A stretch of DNA of 64,000 nt, from contig CAVPUY010000011.1 of NCBI GenBank assembly GCA_963709075.1, positions 62,001 through 126,000 on the forward strand, in the 5' to 3' direction. The notes under the pieces are model-generated. The model had not been told where the DNA came from, did no database searches, and saw only the letters and a program-made list of their open reading frames with translations. Shown here one piece after another: positions 60,269 through 64,000 of the stretch (the first letter of the stretch is position 1; each line of letters starts with the position of its first letter). Position numbers and translations under genes: made by a program. This DNA is from Palsa-506 sp963709075 (GTDB lineage: Bacteria; Actinomycetota; Actinomycetes; Streptosporangiales; Streptosporangiaceae).

Positions 60269-61144
60269 TCATTCCCACCGTAGACCGGTGAGGCGCTCGT
60301 ATGCCTCGACGTAGCGCTTGCGGGTCCGGTCCACCACTTCGGCAGGCAGCGGCGGGGGCGGCAGCGGCCCGGCGCGGTCCCAGCCGGACTCCGGCGAAGT
60401 CAGCCAGTCGCGGACGTACTGCTTGTCGAAAGACGGCTGGCTCCGGCCCGGCGCCCACTGATCGGCCGGCCAGAACCTGGAGGAATCCGAGGTCAGGACC
60501 TCGTCGGCGAGCAGCAGCGTGCCATCGGCGGCGAAGCCGAGCTCGATCTTGGTGTCCGCCACGATGATGCCCCGAGCGGCCGCGACCTCGGCCCCCCGCC
60601 GGTAGACCGCCAGGGTGATCCGCTCAAGCTCGGCGGCCAGGCCGGCCCCGACCCGTTCCGTAAGTTCGGCCGCTCCGATGTTGACGTCGTGCTCGCCGCG
60701 CGGCGCCTTCGTGGCCGGGGTGAACACCGGCCCGGGCAGCCGGGAGCCGTCGGTGAGCCCGGCCGGGAGTGAGATTTCGCACACTTTGCCCGTCCGCCGG
60801 TAGTCGGCGAGCCCCGAGCCGGCCAGGTAGCCGCGGGCGACGCATTCCACCGGCACCATGGTCAGCCGCCGGCATGCCATCGCCCGTCCCTCGAACTCCG
60901 CCGGGATCGAGTCCCGCACCAGGGGAGCGGGCGCCAGGTGATTGGGCACCACGTCGGCGAGCTGGCCGAACCACCACAGGGACAGCTGGGTGAGGATCTT
61001 GCCCTTGTCCGGGATCGGCGTGTCGAGCACGTGGTCGAAGGCGGACATGCGGTCGGTGGCGACCATGATCAGCAGGCCGTCGGGGGTCTCGTAGAGTTCC
61101 CTGACCTTGCCGGAGTACAGGTGCTTCAGCGCCGGGCCGGTCAT
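60269..61144 (-). CDS. purC: Phosphoribosylaminoimidazole-succinocarboxamide synthase
   Basis: Joins CAIR and aspartate in purine synthesis. SGKVRELYETPDG, ATDRMSAFDHVLDTPIPDKG and DTKIELGFAADGTLLLADEVLTSDSSRFW are diagnostic. 291 residues. Start ATG 61144 overlaps the purB stop as ATGA, so they are coupled. The 60047-60268 gap upstream of murA holds a short palindrome GTTACGTAAC at 60213-60222. Confidence 0.96.
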   Translation of the reverse strand: MTGPALKHLYSGKVRELYETPDGLLIMVATDRMSAFDHVLDTPIPDKGKILTQLSLWWFGQLADVVPNHLAPAPLVRDSIPAEFEGRAMACRRLTMVPVECVARGYLAGSGLADYRRTGKVCEISLPAGLTDGSRLPGPVFTPATKAPRGEHDVNIGAAELTERVGAGLAAELERITLAVYRRGAEVAAARGIIVADTKIELGFAADGTLLLADEVLTSDSSRFWPADQWAPGRSQPSFDKQYVRDWLTSPESGWDRAGPLPPPPLPAEVVDRTRKRYVEAYERLTGLRWE

Positions 61145-62448
61145 GACAGCCGGCCGAGCCGGTCGAAGACCGGGCCCAGCCTGGCCACGTACCGCTCCGG
61201 GCGGCAGGCCTCGTCCAGCCGGGCCTCGTCCAGCGGCTGGCCGCGCTCGGCCGCGTGCTTGCGCAGCGTCTCGCGGAACTGCGTGCCGTGTTCCCAGCAG
61301 TCCATCGCGGCGGCCTGGACCAGCGCATAGGCGTCTTCCCTTGACATGCCGGCGGCGACGAGGTCGAGCAGCACCGCCGAGGTGTAGATCAGGCCCCGGG
61401 TCTGCTCCAGGTTGGCGCGCATCCGGGCCGCGTCCACCACCAGGCCGGTGACCAGCCCGGTGGTCTCGGCGAGCAGGTAGTCGGTGACGATGGCCGCGTC
61501 GGGCAGCGCTACCCGCTCGGCCGACGAATGGGATATATCACGCTCGTGCCAGAGCGGCATCCCTTCCAGCACGGGGGTGACCTGAGCGCGCACGATCCTG
61601 GCCAGGCCGCAGATCCGCTCCGACCGGACCGGGTTCCGCTTGTGCGGCATCGCCGATGAGCCCTTCTGGCCCGTCCCGAACGCCTCGGCGACCTCGGCCA
61701 CCTCGGTCCGCTGGCCGTGCCTGACCTCCAGCGCGACCGCCTCGCAGACGGTCGAGATCAGCGCGAGCACGCTGACCCACTCGGCGATGCCGTCGCGGAA
61801 CACCACCTGCGTCGCCACGTCGGGCGGCCGCAGCCCGAGCTCGGCCATCACCTCGGTCTCGATCGCCGGGTCGATGTTGGAGTAGGTGCCGACCGGGCCG
61901 GACAGCTTGCCGACGGCGACCGCCTCCCTGGCCCTGGCCAGCCGCTGGGTGCCGCGGTGCATGGCGAACGCGAAGTCCGCGACCCGGTGACCCCAGACGT
62001 CCGGCTCGGCGTGGATCCCGTGCGTCCGGCCGGCCCGCAGGGTGGCCCGGTGCGCGAGCGCGTGCTCGCGCAGCGCGGCGGTGAGCACGGCGCACCGGGC
62101 CGCCAGCAGGTCGGTGGCCTCGGTGAGCTGCAGGGCGAGCGCGGTGTCGAGCAGGTCGGACGAGGTCATCCCGAAATGCACGTAGGCCGCGGCGGCGCGC
62201 GGCGAAGTGTTGTCTGCCCACGCCGACAGGAAGGCGATCACGTCGTGCCCGGTGACGGCTTCAAGCTCGGCGACCGCCTGCGGCGTCGGTGGCGCGGCGG
62301 CCCGCACCGGCGCGACACTGTCCGCCGGGACGGTGCCTGCCCTGGCGTGCGCCTCGAGCACCAGGGTCTCTATCCGGCACCACAGCTCGTACTTGCGCTC
62401 ATCGCTCCAGACATGGCCCATCGCGGGCAGGGTGTAGCGCTCGATCAT
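61141..62448 (-). CDS. purB: Adenylosuccinate lyase
   Basis: Cleaves SAICAR and adenylosuccinate. The fumarase-superfamily signature GSSAMPHKRNPVRSE is intact, with TSSDLLDTALALQL and THGIHAEPDVWG. 435 residues, ATG/GTG 62448. The product of PurC is its substrate, matching the shared operon. Confidence 0.96.
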   Translation of the reverse strand: MIERYTLPAMGHVWSDERKYELWCRIETLVLEAHARAGTVPADSVAPVRAAAPPTPQAVAELEAVTGHDVIAFLSAWADNTSPRAAAAYVHFGMTSSDLLDTALALQLTEATDLLAARCAVLTAALREHALAHRATLRAGRTHGIHAEPDVWGHRVADFAFAMHRGTQRLARAREAVAVGKLSGPVGTYSNIDPAIETEVMAELGLRPPDVATQVVFRDGIAEWVSVLALISTVCEAVALEVRHGQRTEVAEVAEAFGTGQKGSSAMPHKRNPVRSERICGLARIVRAQVTPVLEGMPLWHERDISHSSAERVALPDAAIVTDYLLAETTGLVTGLVVDAARMRANLEQTRGLIYTSAVLLDLVAAGMSREDAYALVQAAAMDCWEHGTQFRETLRKHAAERGQPLDEARLDEACRPERYVARLGPVFDRLGRLS

Positions 62449-62453
62449 GCTGC

Positions 62454-63689
62454 CTATCCTGCCGTAGCGTCGGCGCTACCCGGCTGCGGCGGTCCCTGGC
62501 AGGTCACGGTCGGGTGGCTGGACCGCTGCTCCGCGACGATCATCGCGGCGAGGATCGCGGTGAGCAGCGCCAGCTGGGCAGGCAGGCCGGCCGACAGCCC
62601 GGCTCCGACGGTAGCGGCGGACGCTACGGCGGCGGCCATCCGGAGCCTGGCCCGGCCGATTCCCAGCCGCCGCCGGAAGGCGATGTCGCCGGCCAGCAGC
62701 GCCGCGGTTCCCGCCGCCAGCGCGATCGCGGCGGACGCCGGGACGGCCGACGGCGGCGCCGCGGTGCGGGCGATCGACTGCTCGATCCCGGCCGCGACAG
62801 CGACGATGCCGAGCAGCAGCGGTGTATGGGCGTAGAAGTAACCAGCCAGGATGAGCCCGGTGCGCTGGCCGCTGTCCGCGCCGGTGAGCGCCCGCTCGGC
62901 CCGCTCGTCCTCGTTTCCGCCGAACAGCGTCCACCACAGCGCGGCGGACAGGGCGAGACCGAGCAGCGACACGGCGACAAGCCCGGCGGTCATTCCGCCG
63001 GCCCGGTTGGCCAGCCCGGCGGCGCCGATCCCGACCGCGGCGCCGGACTCGCCGAGCGCGACGATGACCAGGGCGGTATGCCGTTCCACTATGTGCGCGG
63101 GCCGCAGGCCGAACAGCCCGCGCGGGTGCACGATCAGCGGCGAGCCGAGCTGGATCACGACGGCCAGGATCCACAGCGCGTAGGCGGCGGGCCGGTGCCC
63201 CCCGGCGGGCCTGGACACGATCCCGGCGGCGGTGACCAGCAGCGCCGAGGCGATGCTGAACGGGGCGATCCGCACGATGTTCCTGTTCACCCGGAAATAC
63301 AGCGTGGCGTGCACGCCGACGACCACCAGGTAGCCAAGGCCGAGCGCCACCCCGTTGGAGCTGAAGCCCGCCGGTATCGCCAGCCCGACGACGAGCAGGC
63401 CGGCCATGCCGACAAGCAGCAGCAGCCGCTCGGCGCTGCCGGTCGGCGGCCGGGCATTGGTCAGCCAGGCGTAGCCGGCGTACATCCACCAGATCAGGGC
63501 GAAGATCAGCAGCACCTGCGCCAGCGCCTGGAGCGATGCGTGATCGGCGAGCAGCGCGGTGAGCTGGGTCAGGGTGAAGGCGAAGACCAGGTCGAAGAAC
63601 AGCTCGATGGTGGTGACCCGCAGCTGCGGCCCGGTGTCGCCATCGGGCGCGGCGGCATCGTCAGGCCCGTCCGCCTCGGCGGATGTCAA
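62454..63689 (-). CDS. LtrA family low-temperature-requirement membrane protein
   Basis: About 411 residues and 11-12 hydrophobic helices; ELFFDLVFAFTLTQLTALL is the LtrA signature and ERHTALVIVALGESGAAVG the second half repeat. Role unknown. It starts at a TTG that overlaps the purD stop (TTGA) and ends six bases before purB, so it is co-transcribed inside the purine operon. Confidence 0.87.
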   Translation of the reverse strand: MTSAEADGPDDAAAPDGDTGPQLRVTTIELFFDLVFAFTLTQLTALLADHASLQALAQVLLIFALIWWMYAGYAWLTNARPPTGSAERLLLLVGMAGLLVVGLAIPAGFSSNGVALGLGYLVVVGVHATLYFRVNRNIVRIAPFSIASALLVTAAGIVSRPAGGHRPAAYALWILAVVIQLGSPLIVHPRGLFGLRPAHIVERHTALVIVALGESGAAVGIGAAGLANRAGGMTAGLVAVSLLGLALSAALWWTLFGGNEDERAERALTGADSGQRTGLILAGYFYAHTPLLLGIVAVAAGIEQSIARTAAPPSAVPASAAIALAAGTAALLAGDIAFRRRLGIGRARLRMAAAVASAATVGAGLSAGLPAQLALLTAILAAMIVAEQRSSHPTVTCQGPPQPGSADATAG

Positions 63690-64000
63690 GGCCCTCGTTC
63701 CGCCGCGATGTCGGTCCGGTACCAGCCGCCGCGCATCCTGACCCGGCCCGCTGCCCGGTAGGCGGCCGCGCGCGCGCTGGCCAGGTCCTGGCCGGTGCCT
63801 ACCACGTTGAGCACCCGCCCGCCGCTCGACCTCAGCTGGCCGGCCCCGTTCGCCGAGGTTCCCGCGTGCAGCACATAGGCGCCAGGCTCCCGTTCCGCAT
63901 CTTCGAGGCCATCGATCCGGTCGCCACTGGCGGGCCTGGCCGGATAGCCCTCCGCCGCGATCACCACGGTCACCGCCGCGCCGGGAGCCCAGGCCAGCGG
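63686..64000 (-). CDS. purD: Phosphoribosylamine-glycine ligase, C-terminal part (5' end off the window)
   Basis: The visible 104 residues start PLAWAPGAAVTVVIAAEGYP, then GLEDAEREPGAYVLHAGTS and GRVLNVVGTGQDLASARAAAY, the GARS C-terminal domain. Its stop overlaps the LtrA TTG. Order purD-ltrA-purB-purC on the minus strand. Confidence 0.93.
   Translation of the reverse strand, partial: PLAWAPGAAVTVVIAAEGYPARPASGDRIDGLEDAEREPGAYVLHAGTSANGAGQLRSSGGRVLNVVGTGQDLASARAAAYRAAGRVRMRGGWYRTDIAAERGP

Overview
The window is about 70% G+C, rich in GTG starts and in 1-4 base stop/start overlaps. It encodes WhiB, Lsr2, DUF3180, DUF2516, DisA and a mycobacterial-type order of housekeeping genes, so it comes from an actinomycete. 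Several blocks match the order known from Mycobacterium tuberculosis: ponA2-whiB4-two ArsA-like ATPases-DUF4177-RidA-metallo-beta-lactamase-crp (Rv3682-Rv3676), ppa-dacB-zincin-tilS-hpt-ftsH-folE-folP-folB-folK (Rv3628-Rv3606), panC-coaX-lysS-lsr2-clpC (Rv3602-Rv3596), and mutY-disA-radA (Rv3589-Rv3585). Family and genus cannot be fixed from the sequence alone.

Layout. 1-9.6 kb: class A penicillin-binding protein, WhiB regulator, paired ArsA-like ATPases, a band-7 membrane protein, DUF4177/RidA/Nudix/MBL genes, Crp and pyrophosphatase. 9.7-25.3 kb: cell-wall carboxypeptidase, zincin, TilS, Hpt, FtsH, then a compact folate operon and pantothenate/CoA genes ending in lysS. 25.3-32 kb: an NlpC/P60 hydrolase behind a c-di-AMP (ydaO-type) riboswitch, a quinone oxidoreductase, a PHP-phosphoesterase/UvrD-helicase fusion, and Lsr2. 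32-40.7 kb: ClpC, MutY, DisA (c-di-AMP synthase), RadA, a TIM-barrel isomerase and D-aminoacyl-tRNA deacylase. 40.7-53.4 kb is more accessory: secreted phosphoesterase, secreted Ig/ricin-lectin protein, a possible integrase scrap, BKACE and YdjC genes, a DUF222-HNH protein with a collagen-like insert, an XRE regulator with DUF2516, AlaX, and a BlaI/M56 pair. 53.4-64 kb: macrodomain, HisC-like aminotransferase, an ATP-grasp/flavin-monooxygenase pair facing an unknown regulator, MurA, and a purD-ltrA-purB-purC purine operon.

Two things stand out. The c-di-AMP synthase DisA and a c-di-AMP riboswitch controlling a wall hydrolase lie 10 kb apart. The PHP-UvrD fusion is an uncharacterised nuclease-helicase architecture. 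A technical point affects every reading of the window: at least 16 conserved genes carry single-base indels, including clpC, hpt, tilS, folP and radA. Each is restored to a whole number of codons by adding or removing the stated bases, which points to assembly or sequencing errors rather than pseudogenes.
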